NCBI RefSeq assembly: GCF_900215515.1
Contig: NZ_OBEI01000007.1
Coordinates: forward strand, 36,748-100,747
Source of the DNA: Persephonella hydrogeniphila
Lineage (GTDB): Bacteria; Aquificota; Aquificia; Aquificales; Hydrogenothermaceae
Direction of reading: 5' to 3'
Length of the DNA: 64,000 nt
Shown: piece after piece, positions 47,413-55,754 of the stretch
Position numbering within the stretch: position 1 is the stretch's first letter
How the letters are laid out: each line of letters begins with the position of its first letter
The notes under the pieces: model-generated
Databases searched by the model: none
Told to the model about the DNA's origin: nothing
What the model saw: only the letters and a program-made list of their open reading frames with translations
Program-made: the position numbers and the translations under genes

Positions 47413-47756
47413 GTTAGAACCACCTCTGCCTCTTTAACTATCTCACTTATTTCTTCTTTAGGTTTTACATCAACAGGTGTAGACCATTCTTTTAATTTTA
47501 TTCCTCTTTCTCTTATCGCTTCTTCTTCAACAATTATTGAGGCATCCATCATTCCCAGAGCTTCTACGGATTTATCTATCGGCTCTATTCCTATCATTTC
47601 AGGCTTCCAGTCTGTAAGTGTGTAAACCCCTTCCTTCAGGAAAATAACAGTCAATCTGTGCTCCATAGAAAGACCAACAGCCTGTCTTAATGCTTCAAAT
47701 GCTTTCCAGCTAAAAGGATTAGATTTTATTATCAGGACAACCTTTTTTCTCGCCAT
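47406..47756 (-). CDS. DsrF/TusC-like sulfur-relay protein
   Basis: The 116-residue DsrE-superfamily protein has KKVVLIIKSNPFSWKAFEALRQAVGLSMEH, then LTVIFLKEGVYTLTDW and a C-terminal EVVLTW, matching the TusC/DsrF layout. No cysteine is present, as in many DsrF-type structural subunits. It lies in the middle of the operon with a 7-base overlap to the DsrH-like gene. Confidence 0.82.
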   Translation of the reverse strand: MARKKVVLIIKSNPFSWKAFEALRQAVGLSMEHRLTVIFLKEGVYTLTDWKPEMIGIEPIDKSVEALGMMDASIIVEEEAIRERGIKLKEWSTPVDVKPKEEISEIVKEAEVVLTW

Positions 47757-47765
47757 TTTTTCCGC

Positions 47766-48068
47766 CTAATCAAGCATTATTACTTTATCTGCTTCAGTTA
47801 TAAGTTTTGAAAGCCCATACATACTACTACTTTCAGCCCATCCTTCAGGCTTCACTTTTCTCTGCTCAGCATTATGGGCACAGTAATACACCTTTACTCC
47901 ATTATCTACGAGCTCTTTCACTTCCGGTCTAAGTATCGAGTATATACCATTTCCCATAAAAAATATCTTTGTTTTATGATTCCTTTTTACAGAAGCCCTT
48001 GCCATTTTTACAGCTGTATTGAAATCGTGGGAGTAAGGATTACTTGCAAGTACTATTAACAGATTCAT
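47766..48068 (-). CDS. DsrE/TusD-like sulfur-transfer protein
   Basis: The 100-residue protein shows LIVLASNPYSHDFNTAVKMARA, IFFMGNGIYSIL and NGVKVYYCAHNAEQRK; the single cysteine (about residue 63) is at the family's active-site position and would receive persulfide sulfur from TusA. It overlaps the tusA-like gene by 4 bases. No dsrAB, dsrC or hdr genes are in the window, so the sulfur acceptor is unknown. Confidence 0.85.
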   Translation of the reverse strand: MNLLIVLASNPYSHDFNTAVKMARASVKRNHKTKIFFMGNGIYSILRPEVKELVDNGVKVYYCAHNAEQRKVKPEGWAESSSMYGLSKLITEADKVIMLD

Positions 48069-48307
48069 TTTACCTTCCTTATAACAACTTCCCAGAGATT
48101 ATCACCTATCTGTTTTATATCTAAAATTTCCTGACCTTCTTCTCTCATACTTTTTGGAACATTTTCAACAGAAGGTTTATAATCAAGTATTACCTTTAGA
48201 ACCTGACCGGGCTCCATCTGTTCTAAAATAAGTTTACTTTTCACAAATGTAAATGGACAGACCTCACCTTTTAAATCCAGTTCTCTGTCTGCTTTGACCT
48301 CTGCCAT
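48065..48307 (-). CDS. TusA/SirA-family sulfur carrier
   Basis: The 80-residue protein has the TusA fold and a GEVCPFTFVKSKLILEQ motif, where the cysteine (about 17) carries the persulfide. The CPFTFVK form (CPxP in E. coli TusA) is a known variant in sulfur-oxidiser and YeeD-like proteins. It lies between the E1-like enzyme and DsrE-like genes, consistent with a sulfur relay. Confidence 0.88.
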   Translation of the reverse strand: MAEVKADRELDLKGEVCPFTFVKSKLILEQMEPGQVLKVILDYKPSVENVPKSMREEGQEILDIKQIGDNLWEVVIRKVK

Positions 48308-48316
48308 TTTTCCTCC

Positions 48317-49135
48317 TTAGAAATGAATATCACAGGCCTGATCGTACTCAATAAGCTCTTTTATTACCGGTTTTTCTCCACATAAAGGACATTTTTTATC
48401 TTTTCTCAATTTTACAACATTAAACTCTGTAGTAAGGGCATCAAAAACAAGAAGTTTCCCTACAAGAGGTTCTCCAATTCCCAGAATCAGTTTGAGGGCT
48501 TCGTTTGCCTGTAATGTTCCCATTATTCCGCCTACAACACCTAAAAGACCCGCTTCCTGACATGAAGGAACAAGTCCCGGAGGAGGTGGTTCTGGGAAAA
48601 GGCACCTGTAGCATGGAGAATTCTCTTTATTCCTGTAGTCAAATGTTGTAAGTTGTCCTTCAAATCTCAGTATCGCAGCTGAGACAAGAGGTTTTCCTAA
48701 GAAATAACATGCATCATTAACAAGGAATCTTGTAGGAAAGTTGTCTGAACCATCAAGGACTATATCAAATCCCTTTATAATGTCTATAACATTATCTTTG
48801 TGGATTCTTTCGTTATAGGCAATAACCTTAACATCTGGGTTGAGAGCCTCAAGGGTCATTTTTGCAGATTCTACTTTTGGTTTTCCAACTCTTTCGGTAT
48901 TGTGAAGTATCTGTCGTTGTAAATTGGAAAAATCAACAACATCAAAATCAACTATTCCTATTGTTCCAACTCCTGCAGCAGCAAGATAGTACAGTGATGG
49001 AGAACCTAAACCTCCAGCTCCAATAACAAGGACTTTTGATTCAAGAAGTTTTTGCTGTCCTTTACCGCCAACTTCCGGCAGTATTATATGCCTGCTGTAC
49101 CTTTTTATCTGCTCCTCAGTAAACTGGAAAGACAT
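48317..49135 (-). CDS. E1-like adenylyltransferase (MoeB/ThiF/HesA family)
   Basis: The 272-residue protein adenylates the C-terminal glycine of a ubiquitin-like sulfur carrier. It shows RYSRHIILPEVGGKGQQKLL, VIGAGGLGSPSLYYLAAAGVG, the Arg finger DFSNLQRQILH, LDGSDNFPTRFLVND and two zinc-binding pairs, CYRC and CPLC. There is no C-terminal rhodanese domain. Its substrate is probably MoaD (12222-12467) and/or ThiS, because the TusA-like neighbour lacks a Gly-Gly tail. It is the first gene of the operon, with a promoter at 49180-49208. Confidence 0.92.
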   Translation of the reverse strand: MSFQFTEEQIKRYSRHIILPEVGGKGQQKLLESKVLVIGAGGLGSPSLYYLAAAGVGTIGIVDFDVVDFSNLQRQILHNTERVGKPKVESAKMTLEALNPDVKVIAYNERIHKDNVIDIIKGFDIVLDGSDNFPTRFLVNDACYFLGKPLVSAAILRFEGQLTTFDYRNKENSPCYRCLFPEPPPPGLVPSCQEAGLLGVVGGIMGTLQANEALKLILGIGEPLVGKLLVFDALTTEFNVVKLRKDKKCPLCGEKPVIKELIEYDQACDIHF

Positions 49136-49179
49136 TTAATCACCTCGCTCTGGAGTAAAATGGGAATGTATAAAGCTAT

Positions 49180-49208
49180 ATAATATATCAGTTCATTTTA
49201 AAATTCAA
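49180..49208 (-). promoter_or_regulatory. Promoter of the MoeB-like/TusA/DsrEFH operon
   Basis: On the minus strand TTGAAT (49203-49208) and TATTAT (49180-49185) are spaced 17 bases, 45 bases before the first gene. Confidence 0.6.
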
Positions 49209-49222
49209 TCTTCTATCTTCCC

Positions 49223-49251
49223 TTGACAACCTTTTACACAGGAGATAAGTT
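49223..49251 (+). promoter_or_regulatory. Promoter candidate for a small RNA
   Basis: A perfect TTGACA (49223-49228) is followed 17 bases on by TAAGTT, a weak -10 (3 of 6 matches). It precedes a terminator at 49312-49332 with no gene in between. Confidence 0.4.
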
Positions 49252-49254
49252 AAT

Positions 49255-49332
49255 ACTTACTTACAAATAACGGTTCCATCTTACCCAGTGCTCTTCCTGC
49301 GCTAATCTTTCAGGGGAGGTTTCCCCTTTTTT
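49255..49332 (+). ncRNA. Candidate small RNA ending in a terminator
   Basis: The stretch between the TTGACA promoter candidate and the terminator (about 75-80 bases) has no start codon with SD and no long frame, and is richer in G+C than typical spacers (TACCCAGTGCTCTTCCTGCG). An independent short transcript or a terminated leader would explain it. The next gene lies 14 bases after the terminator and has its own -10. Confidence 0.4.
49312..49332 (+). terminator. Rho-independent terminator in the moeB/TPR-SPOR spacer
   Basis: AGGGGA (49312-49317) pairs with TCCCCT (49322-49327) around a GGTT loop and is followed by five more T residues. Confidence 0.75.
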
Positions 49333-49346
49333 GTTATAATAGATTT

Positions 49347-50495
49347 ATGAGATATATAATCGCATTTTTTCTTATCTTTTCGCTTGCCTTTGGTCTTTCT
49401 GACAAAGAGAGAGACACTCTTTTAAGGGTAATACAGGGTCTTTATCAGGATAAACTCTATAATATAACTGTTAAAAAATGTCAGGAATATCTGGAAAAAA
49501 CACCTTCAGATGATCCATACAGGGAAAGGATAATAAAAATTCTCTTTCACTCCCTATACAACGATAAAAACAAAAAAGATTTTATTAATTACCTGTCGTA
49601 CATCCAGAGTGAAAAAATATCAAAACAGACAGCAAAAGAGATTTTTGCCCTTGGTATGAAACTGTTTAAAGATGAACCTCAAGGAAAAGCCTACGTTATT
49701 GAGTTTTACCTCCCTTACACAGAAGGTTATGAGAAAACACAGATAGAAAAACTCCTTGTAACTACATATATAAAAGCAGGGATGTGGGACAGAATACTTA
49801 AAATGTCTGATAAAAAGGAGATAAATATCTACAAAGTGTTAGCCCTGTATAAACTTGGAAGATACAAAGATCTTATAAACTTTACAGAAAAAATGTCAAA
49901 GTTTTCTTCAGAAGACGCAGACACTGTTCTGTACTACAGAGGACTTGCGTTTTTCAATACAGGTAAAAAAGATAAAGCTGCAAAGGTTATAGAATCTGTA
50001 ACATTCAAAACACCAGAGATGATAAAGTTTCTTGCTTCATACTACCTGAAGAAAAAAGATTATATAAAAGCTGAAAGATATTTAAAGCTATTAACACTCG
50101 AAAAGGAGTACTCAGACTACGGGTATTACTATTTAGGTGTGATTGAAGATCTATCAAAAAATTATAAAAAAGCAGCAGAGTACTATAAAAAAGCATCTGC
50201 CTTTAATACAGAGTTTGGAAAACTTGCAAAAAAAAGGTTAAAACAACTGAAAGAAGCACAGGTCGTACCGGTAGAAAAATTTTACACTGTAAGAATTATC
50301 CTTTATAAAACAGAAAAAGAAGCAAAAAGGCTTATCCAGAAAAAAAAGTTAGAAAACTGTTTTATAAAAAAATATAAGGTATACTACGGGGTTTTCTGTG
50401 GAGAGTTCAAAGATAAAAAAGATGCCCTAAAGGAAAGAAAAAAGCTACAGAAACTTGGATTTAAAGATGCTGTCATTGATATAATAAAAAGATAA
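49347..50495 (+). CDS. Secreted TPR protein with C-terminal SPOR domain
   Basis: The 382-residue protein has a signal peptide (MRYIIAFFLIFSLAFG), several TPR-like helical repeats (about 20-300, e.g. YYLGVIEDLSKNYKKAAEYY) and a C-terminal SPOR domain (about 305-382; KFYTVRIILYKTEKEAKRL ... VFCGEFKDKKDA), which binds denuded glycan in septal peptidoglycan. It may act in division or envelope assembly. No SD is visible; TATAAT ends 6 bases before the ATG, so the message may be leaderless. A terminator lies directly upstream. Confidence 0.83.
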   Translation: MRYIIAFFLIFSLAFGLSDKERDTLLRVIQGLYQDKLYNITVKKCQEYLEKTPSDDPYRERIIKILFHSLYNDKNKKDFINYLSYIQSEKISKQTAKEIFALGMKLFKDEPQGKAYVIEFYLPYTEGYEKTQIEKLLVTTYIKAGMWDRILKMSDKKEINIYKVLALYKLGRYKDLINFTEKMSKFSSEDADTVLYYRGLAFFNTGKKDKAAKVIESVTFKTPEMIKFLASYYLKKKDYIKAERYLKLLTLEKEYSDYGYYYLGVIEDLSKNYKKAAEYYKKASAFNTEFGKLAKKRLKQLKEAQVVPVEKFYTVRIILYKTEKEAKRLIQKKKLENCFIKKYKVYYGVFCGEFKDKKDALKERKKLQKLGFKDAVIDIIKR

Positions 50496-50564
50496 TCTAA
50501 ATCATTTTTTCATTCTATTCCTTCCTGTATATTCTTTATAAAAACTAAATAGGAGGTCTGTTAT

Positions 50565-50894
50565 ATGTCAGCAGAGTTTAAGCACGTTTTTGTATGTTTA
50601 CAGAGAAAACCACCCGGTATGCCTTCTTGTGGTGATAAAGGTTCTGACCAGATATTTCAGAAATTTCAGGAAGAGCTTATGATGAAAAATCTCTTTGATA
50701 AGATGGCTGTCACACCTACAGGATGTCTTGGCCCCTGTATGATGGGACCTACTGTGGTTGTATACCCTGACGCTGTATGGTACGGGAATGTAAAACCGGA
50801 GGATGTCCCTGAAATTATTGAAAAACATATCCTCGGCGGAGAGCCAGTAGAAAGGCTGGTAACATCTAAAGGAAGACCACCAGCCATGTTTTAA
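50565..50894 (+). CDS. Thioredoxin-like [2Fe-2S] ferredoxin
   Basis: The 109-residue protein matches the thioredoxin-fold 2Fe-2S ferredoxins (Aquifex Fd4, clostridial type): HVFVCLQRKPPGMPSCGDKG (C11, C22) and TPTGCLGPCMMGPTVVVYPD (C54, C58), the four cluster ligands, then WYGNV and EKHILGGEPVERL. It is soluble and likely an electron carrier. AGGAGGT precedes ATG 50565; a strong terminator follows. Confidence 0.93.
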   Translation: MSAEFKHVFVCLQRKPPGMPSCGDKGSDQIFQKFQEELMMKNLFDKMAVTPTGCLGPCMMGPTVVVYPDAVWYGNVKPEDVPEIIEKHILGGEPVERLVTSKGRPPAMF

Positions 50895-50895
50895 T

Positions 50896-50919
50896 AAAAA
50901 GCCCCTTTCGGGGCTTTTT
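50896..50919 (+). terminator. Rho-independent terminator after the ferredoxin gene
   Basis: AAAAAGCCCC (50896-50905) and GGGGCTTTTT (50910-50919) form a stem with a TTTC loop; the A/T tracts make it usable in both directions. Confidence 0.9.
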
Positions 50920-50934
50920 GCAAATTGTTTGCAA
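50918..50934. promoter_or_regulatory. Perfect 7-base inverted repeat over the metF -35
   Basis: TTGCAAA (50918-50924) and TTTGCAA (50928-50934) flank TTG. The right arm contains the metF -35 hexamer, so a dimeric repressor bound here would block metF. The regulator is unknown. Confidence 0.45.
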
Positions 50935-50957
50935 TTTCTCCTTTTGTTCTTTATACT
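50929..50957 (+). promoter_or_regulatory. metF promoter, apparently leaderless
   Basis: TTGCAA (50929-50934) and TATACT (50952-50957) are 17 bases apart; the ATG at 50964 lies 6 bases after the -10, where transcription should start. The sequence between is pyrimidine-rich with no SD. Confidence 0.6.
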
Positions 50958-50963
50958 TTTTTT

Positions 50964-51842
50964 ATGAAGATTTCAGATATATTACAGCATACAAAAAGAA
51001 GTGTTTCGTTTGAATTCTTTCCCCCAAAGACTCCTGAAGGAGAAGACTCCCTCTTTAGAACAATAAAAGATTTAGAGTTTATAAAACCGACATTTGTATC
51101 TGTAACATACGGAGCAGGAGGTTCAACAAGAGAAAGAACTATAAGAATAGTAAAGAAGATCCATACCGAGACAAAACTCACAGTTATGGCTCACCAGACA
51201 TGCATCGGGCATACAAAAAATGAGATAGTTGATATACTGAAGGAGTACAGGAATATAGGTGTTCAGAATGTTCTTGCATTGAGGGGTGATATACCTGAAG
51301 GACAGAAAGAAAGCTTTGTTTTTCCTCCTGATGGTTGCAGGTATGCAAATGAACTTGTTTCTTTAATAAGGGAGAATTTCGGAGATTGGTTCAGTATAGG
51401 AGTTGCAGCGTACCCAGAAGGTCACCCAGAAAGTCCAGACCTTGATACAGACATTTTTTACTTTAAAAAAAAGGTTGATGCCGGCGCAGAATTTGCGATA
51501 ACACAGATGTTTTTTGACAACAGGTATTTCTACAATTTTGTAGAAAAAGTACAGAAGGTAGGCATAGATATACCAATCATCCCCGGAATAATGCCTGTTA
51601 CAAATTTCAAACAGATAAAAAAATTCGCAGATATGTGCGGAGCAACAATACCAAAAGAGCTTATAGAAAAAATCCAGCCTGTAGCTGACAGGCCTGAAGA
51701 AGTAGAAAAAATAGGAATAGAATACGCTGTAAAACAGTGTGAAGACCTTCTAAAGCACGGTGTTAAAGGTCTTCACTTTTACACACTGAACAAATCTAAA
51801 GCAACAATCCAGATATATAATCAGATCAAAGATCTTATCTAA
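50964..51842 (+). CDS. metF: 5,10-methylenetetrahydrofolate reductase
   Basis: MetF makes 5-methyl-THF for methionine synthesis (FAD enzyme). The 292 residues show [17 protein letters not shown] (catalytic Glu), [48 protein letters not shown] and [14 protein letters not shown]. The frame is open back to a TTG at 50925, but that start has no SD and the extra residues ([13 protein letters not shown]) are read from promoter sequence, so ATG 50964 is used. It shares CTAA (51839-51842) with the stop of the convergent cytochrome gene. Confidence 0.95.
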   Translation: MKISDILQHTKRSVSFEFFPPKTPEGEDSLFRTIKDLEFIKPTFVSVTYGAGGSTRERTIRIVKKIHTETKLTVMAHQTCIGHTKNEIVDILKEYRNIGVQNVLALRGDIPEGQKESFVFPPDGCRYANELVSLIRENFGDWFSIGVAAYPEGHPESPDLDTDIFYFKKKVDAGAEFAITQMFFDNRYFYNFVEKVQKVGIDIPIIPGIMPVTNFKQIKKFADMCGATIPKELIEKIQPVADRPEEVEKIGIEYAVKQCEDLLKHGVKGLHFYTLNKSKATIQIYNQIKDLI

Positions 51843-52309
51843 TGGGGATGTTTCTTCATAAACTCTTCCCAGCTCATATTAAATCTGTAATAAAGCCATT
51901 TCGCAACAGCCTCTTTAGCATCTTCCGACATGTTTTTTCCTACAGGTGGCATAACCCCAAATATTTTATATGCCATTGGAAGACATACCCCTTTTTCTTT
52001 TGATGGGTTTGTTATATAGTCTTTAACAAATGCAACAAACTTCTCTTCTGTTGGATAAAACTTTTTAACCCTTGCAGAGACTTCAGACATTGGAGGTGCT
52101 CCAAAAGGAGGTCTTTCTCCTCTCATAACCTTTTTTCTTATATCTCTTAGCTGCTCAGGTTTGACAGTCTCCCAGTGGCACATAGAACAGTTATTTTTAT
52201 AAACAAGATAACCTTTTTTTATTTCTGCTTCAGGAGGCTGTGAAGGTTTTGTCTGACACCCGAATATAAGAACAGAAAATATCCCAAAACCTGCCACTAC
52301 TCTTTTCAT
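51839..52309 (-). CDS. Lipoprotein c-type cytochrome
   Basis: The 156-residue protein has a signal peptide with lipobox (VLIFGC, Cys about 18), one heme-binding CSMCH motif (about residues 41-45), and several methionines (e.g. [11 protein letters not shown]) that could supply the axial ligand. It is probably a mono-heme electron carrier attached to the outer face of the inner membrane. ATG 52309 is chosen because AGGAGG lies 6-11 bases before it; an upstream frame start at 52330 has none. The neighbour is a Yip1 membrane protein. Confidence 0.85.
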   Translation of the reverse strand: MKRVVAGFGIFSVLIFGCQTKPSQPPEAEIKKGYLVYKNNCSMCHWETVKPEQLRDIRKKVMRGERPPFGAPPMSEVSARVKKFYPTEEKFVAFVKDYITNPSKEKGVCLPMAYKIFGVMPPVGKNMSEDAKEAVAKWLYYRFNMSWEEFMKKHPH

Positions 52310-52319
52310 CTTTTTCCTC

Positions 52320-52991
52320 CTATACTCCAAGAATTCTATACATTATTAATGTTTCTACCTGTCCTATAACACCACTTATAACAAGATAAAGTATAACTAC
52401 AACAATAATAAACTGGAAGTTTTTTGATTTTTCCGAAGGAATGTTAAGAACTTTTTCTCCTCCTATAAATATTAAATAAAACGTATAAAACATTCCCATA
52501 AATACCATAAACATAGATATCGGGGAGTTCATTACATAAAACACCCCTGCTACCCACGATGGAACAAGGGCAAATGCAGCTACAGTAAAGGATTTTTGAG
52601 GATCCTTTATTCCTCCAAAAGCAGGAGAAAGGAAAAGAATTATCACTGTAAAAACCAGAGGCTTAAGAAGTTCAAAACCGTAAGTTACAAGCATAATAAA
52701 AAGTTCCTGTGTGATATCACTGTCCATAAGTTCTGCCATTAATGCTTTCATATACTCAACTGTTCTTTTTGGCTGTTCCGGATCCTTTTCTGCCATCTCC
52801 AAAAATTTTTTTATAGCAGAAACATAATACTCTCTGAAAACAGTAAATCCTATAAAATGACTGACAGCTGGAATAAAAGCAAAAAATATTACCAGTCTTA
52901 TATAAAGCTGGGGGATAGTAAAATTTTCCTGAGCAAGTTTCTCCCATGCTGTTTTAGGTTTCAGGTAAAGCTCTAAAAAATATTTGACCAT
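52320..52991 (-). CDS. Yip1-family integral membrane protein
   Basis: The 223-residue protein has the Yip1/YIF1 layout: an N-terminal amphipathic start (FLELYLKPKTAWEKLAQE), then five hydrophobic segments and the motif SPAFGGIKDPQKSFTVAAFALVPSWVAGVFYV. Bacterial Yip1 proteins are poorly characterised membrane proteins. It precedes the cytochrome gene on the same strand (10-base spacing) and may be co-transcribed. Confidence 0.82.
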   Translation of the reverse strand: MVKYFLELYLKPKTAWEKLAQENFTIPQLYIRLVIFFAFIPAVSHFIGFTVFREYYVSAIKKFLEMAEKDPEQPKRTVEYMKALMAELMDSDITQELFIMLVTYGFELLKPLVFTVIILFLSPAFGGIKDPQKSFTVAAFALVPSWVAGVFYVMNSPISMFMVFMGMFYTFYLIFIGGEKVLNIPSEKSKNFQFIIVVVILYLVISGVIGQVETLIMYRILGV

Positions 52992-53074
52992 TAAAAACCT
53001 CCGAAGTTTTGGATCTTAAACTATCTTACTTTTATTCAGGTTAAATATCAATTAAAATTTTGTAAGGAGGAGAT

Positions 53075-53536
53075 ATGGATAAGTGGGAAAAATACAGAAT
53101 TTTCATAGGAGATAGGGCAGATTACTATATAGAAAAGTTCAAAAAATTTGAAGAAACAGGAAGCGTCCTGAGCTGGAACTGGGCTGCATTCTTTTTTGGA
53201 CTTTTGTGGATGCTGTACAGAAAGATGTATCTGTATTCCGCTATATTTATTATTTTGGTTCTTTTTTTTATCGGTGCTCTTGTTTATTTCAATCTTTATA
53301 ATAACCTTGTTATGTTCGGGATTCAACTCTGGCTTTATGTAGGTTTTGGAGCTTTCGGTAATTATATATACTACACATATGTCGAAAGCAAAGTATCAAA
53401 AATAGAAAAGGAAACAGAAGATCCAGAAAAACTAAAAATTCTTCTTGCACGGAAAGGAGGTACAGACAAGATAAGCCCTGTTCTATTTTTCCTGATAATT
53501 TTCATTTTACAGATACTTTCCTACATGCCAAAATAG
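53075..53536 (+). CDS. DUF2628 small membrane protein
   Basis: The 153-residue protein contains the DUF2628 signature [20 protein letters not shown], three to four hydrophobic segments, and a cytoplasmic charged loop ([19 protein letters not shown]). Function of the family is unknown. AAGGAGG precedes ATG 53075, and the gene is 19 bases before dapD. Confidence 0.85.
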   Translation: MDKWEKYRIFIGDRADYYIEKFKKFEETGSVLSWNWAAFFFGLLWMLYRKMYLYSAIFIILVLFFIGALVYFNLYNNLVMFGIQLWLYVGFGAFGNYIYYTYVESKVSKIEKETEDPEKLKILLARKGGTDKISPVLFFLIIFILQILSYMPK

Positions 53537-53555
53537 AAAAAAACCGGAGGTAAAG

Positions 53556-54371
53556 ATGGAAGAATTAAAACAGCTAATTACAGAAGTATGGGAGAACAGA
53601 GAACTCCTGAAAGAAAAGAAATACAGAGATGCGGTCAGGGAAACTGTAGATCTCCTTGATAAAGGAAAGATAAGAGTTGCTGAAAAACAAGACGGAGACT
53701 GGGTTGTAAATGAATGGGTAAAACAGGCAATCCTGCTGTTTTTCCCTATACAAGATATGGAGGTCATAGAAGTTGGTCCATTTGAGTACTACGACAAGAT
53801 ACCTCTGAAAAAAAACTGGAAAGAAGCAGGGGTTAGGGTTGTACCTCCAGCAACGGCAAGATACGGATCATTTATAGAAAAAGGTGCTATCCTTATGCCT
53901 TCCTATGTAAACATTGGGGCATATGTTGGTAGCGGTACCCTTGTCGATACATGGGCAACTGTTGGCTCCTGTGCACAGATAGGAAAAAATGTACACCTTT
54001 CTGGAGGCGTCGGCATAGGTGGAGTTTTAGAGCCTCCATCGGCAAAACCTGTTATTATTGAAGACAACTGTTTCATAGGATCAAGATGTATTATTGTTGA
54101 AGGAGCTGTTATAGAAGAGGAAGCTGTTTTAGGTGCAGGAGTTGTAATAACAGGTTCTACAAGGATAATAGATGTTTCCGGTGATGAACCGGTAGAGTAC
54201 AGAGGAAGAGTACCTGCCAGAAGTGTAGTTATACCGGGTGTTATGAACAAAAAATTTCCTGCTGGGGAGTACGGCGTACCTGTAGCGTTAATTATAGGAA
54301 AAAGAAAAGAGTCTACAGATAAAAAGGTATCTTTAAATGAGGCTCTCAGGGAATTTAATGTAGAGGGTTGA
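53556..54371 (+). CDS. dapD: 2,3,4,5-tetrahydropyridine-2,6-dicarboxylate N-succinyltransferase
   Basis: DapD succinylates tetrahydrodipicolinate in lysine/diaminopimelate synthesis. The 271 residues comprise an N-terminal helical domain and a left-handed beta-helix of hexapeptide repeats ([36 protein letters not shown], quoted in parts: [28 protein letters not shown]), [15 protein letters not shown] and the C-terminal [15 protein letters not shown]. Length is typical (about 274). SD GGAGGT precedes ATG 53556. Confidence 0.96.
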   Translation: MEELKQLITEVWENRELLKEKKYRDAVRETVDLLDKGKIRVAEKQDGDWVVNEWVKQAILLFFPIQDMEVIEVGPFEYYDKIPLKKNWKEAGVRVVPPATARYGSFIEKGAILMPSYVNIGAYVGSGTLVDTWATVGSCAQIGKNVHLSGGVGIGGVLEPPSAKPVIIEDNCFIGSRCIIVEGAVIEEEAVLGAGVVITGSTRIIDVSGDEPVEYRGRVPARSVVIPGVMNKKFPAGEYGVPVALIIGKRKESTDKKVSLNEALREFNVEG

Positions 54372-54372
54372 A

Positions 54373-55005
54373 ATGGAAAAAAAGATACCCTTTTTAAAAG
54401 GTGTAGAGAAATTCAAGAAACTAAAATTTAAGGAGTATGAACAGAAGTTCAAAGAGCTTATTGAAAAAGGCCAGCATCCTAAAGCTCTATTCATAACATG
54501 TTCAGACTCCCGTATACACCCAGATGAGATAACAGGGGCAGATATTGGCGACCTGTTTATAGTAAGAAATATAGGGAATATGGTCCCTCCATTTAAACCT
54601 GATAATGAGTTTCATGGAGTTGCAGCTGCTATAGAGTATGCGGTCTCTGTTCTCAAAGTTCCAGATATTATCGTCTGTGGACATTCCCACTGTGGTGCAT
54701 GTGAATCCCTGTACAGGGAGCTTCCTGAAAGTGATGAGATTATACACGTAAAAAAATGGCTTGAGATTGATAGAGATGTAAAAGAGATAGCCCTGTCTAC
54801 AGTACCTGAAACTGGAAGAAAACTTTTTGAACTTACAGAAAGATTAAATATAATAAAACAGCTTGAGAACCTGCTGACATACCCGGGAGTAAAAAGAAGA
54901 GTGGAAGAAGGAAACCTGAGACTCCACGGATGGTACTACATCATAGAGAGGGGAGAAATACAGTACTATGATCCTGAAACAAATAATTTCTACAGTATAG
55001 TTTAG
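54373..55005 (+). CDS. can: Beta-class carbonic anhydrase
   Basis: It interconverts CO2 and bicarbonate, useful to an autotroph feeding carboxylases. The 210 residues show the zinc ligands in ITCSDSRIHPDEIT (Cys, Asp-Arg dyad) and VCGHSHCGACESLYRE (His, Cys), plus FIVRNIGNMVPP. The gene starts 1 base after the dapD stop. No carboxysome genes are near. Confidence 0.95.
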   Translation: MEKKIPFLKGVEKFKKLKFKEYEQKFKELIEKGQHPKALFITCSDSRIHPDEITGADIGDLFIVRNIGNMVPPFKPDNEFHGVAAAIEYAVSVLKVPDIIVCGHSHCGACESLYRELPESDEIIHVKKWLEIDRDVKEIALSTVPETGRKLFELTERLNIIKQLENLLTYPGVKRRVEEGNLRLHGWYYIIERGEIQYYDPETNNFYSIV

Positions 55006-55013
55006 GGTTTTAG

Positions 55014-55754
55014 ATGAACGACCTCATTCTGGCAGGTACCCTTGTAATGCTTTTAACAGCTTTAGGTTCTGTTGTGGCTGTTCTTTTTAAAAGATTGCCA
55101 GAATGGGGTTTAGATTTTTCTATGGCTTTTAGTGGAGGCGTCATGCTTGTTGCCTCCTTTACATCCCTTATATTACCTTCTATAGAGATTGGTGGTGCAG
55201 GTATAACAATATCTGGAATAATATCAGGCTTTTTGCTGATATACCTGATAGAAAAAATAACTCCCCACGAGGATTATATCCTCAAGTTTAACAAAGGAAA
55301 CGTAGAAAAAGAAAAATTAAAAAGTATTTTCTTAATAGTCTCTGCAATTATAATTCATAACATACCTGAAGGTATGGCTGTTGGTGTTTCTATGGTAAAT
55401 GACATAGACAAAGGGTGGGCTACTGCAATAGCTATAGGCGTACAGGATATACCGGAAGGTCTTGCAGTCTCTCTTCCTCTTATAGTCTTAACAGGAAGAT
55501 TATGGATACCTGTTCTTATAGGGGTTCTCAGCGGGTTTTCAGAGTTTGTTTTTACTATACTTGGCGGATTTACATTTACAGTTCTCAGTATTTTCCTTCC
55601 TTTTGGTTTATCCCTTGCAGGGGGAGCTATGATTTATGTTACTGTTAAAGAGGTGTTCCCTGAAGTTTACAAAAACAAAGATGAAGGTATAGTTACATTT
55701 GGGTTCCTTATCGGTCTTATCGTTATGCTTTATCTTGATACAACTTTAGGCTAA
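55014..55754 (+). CDS. ZIP-family metal transporter
   Basis: The 246-residue protein has about eight TM helices, with metal-binding motifs IIHNIPEGMAVGVSM (about residue 120) and VQDIPEGLAVSLPL (about 150), as in ZupT/ZIP transporters, which bring Zn2+, Fe2+ or Mn2+ into the cytoplasm. It follows the zinc enzyme carbonic anhydrase by 8 bases, and may be linked by metal demand (inference). It shares CTAA (55751-55754) with the stop of the convergent AMMECR1 gene. Confidence 0.9.
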   Translation: MNDLILAGTLVMLLTALGSVVAVLFKRLPEWGLDFSMAFSGGVMLVASFTSLILPSIEIGGAGITISGIISGFLLIYLIEKITPHEDYILKFNKGNVEKEKLKSIFLIVSAIIIHNIPEGMAVGVSMVNDIDKGWATAIAIGVQDIPEGLAVSLPLIVLTGRLWIPVLIGVLSGFSEFVFTILGGFTFTVLSIFLPFGLSLAGGAMIYVTVKEVFPEVYKNKDEGIVTFGFLIGLIVMLYLDTTLG

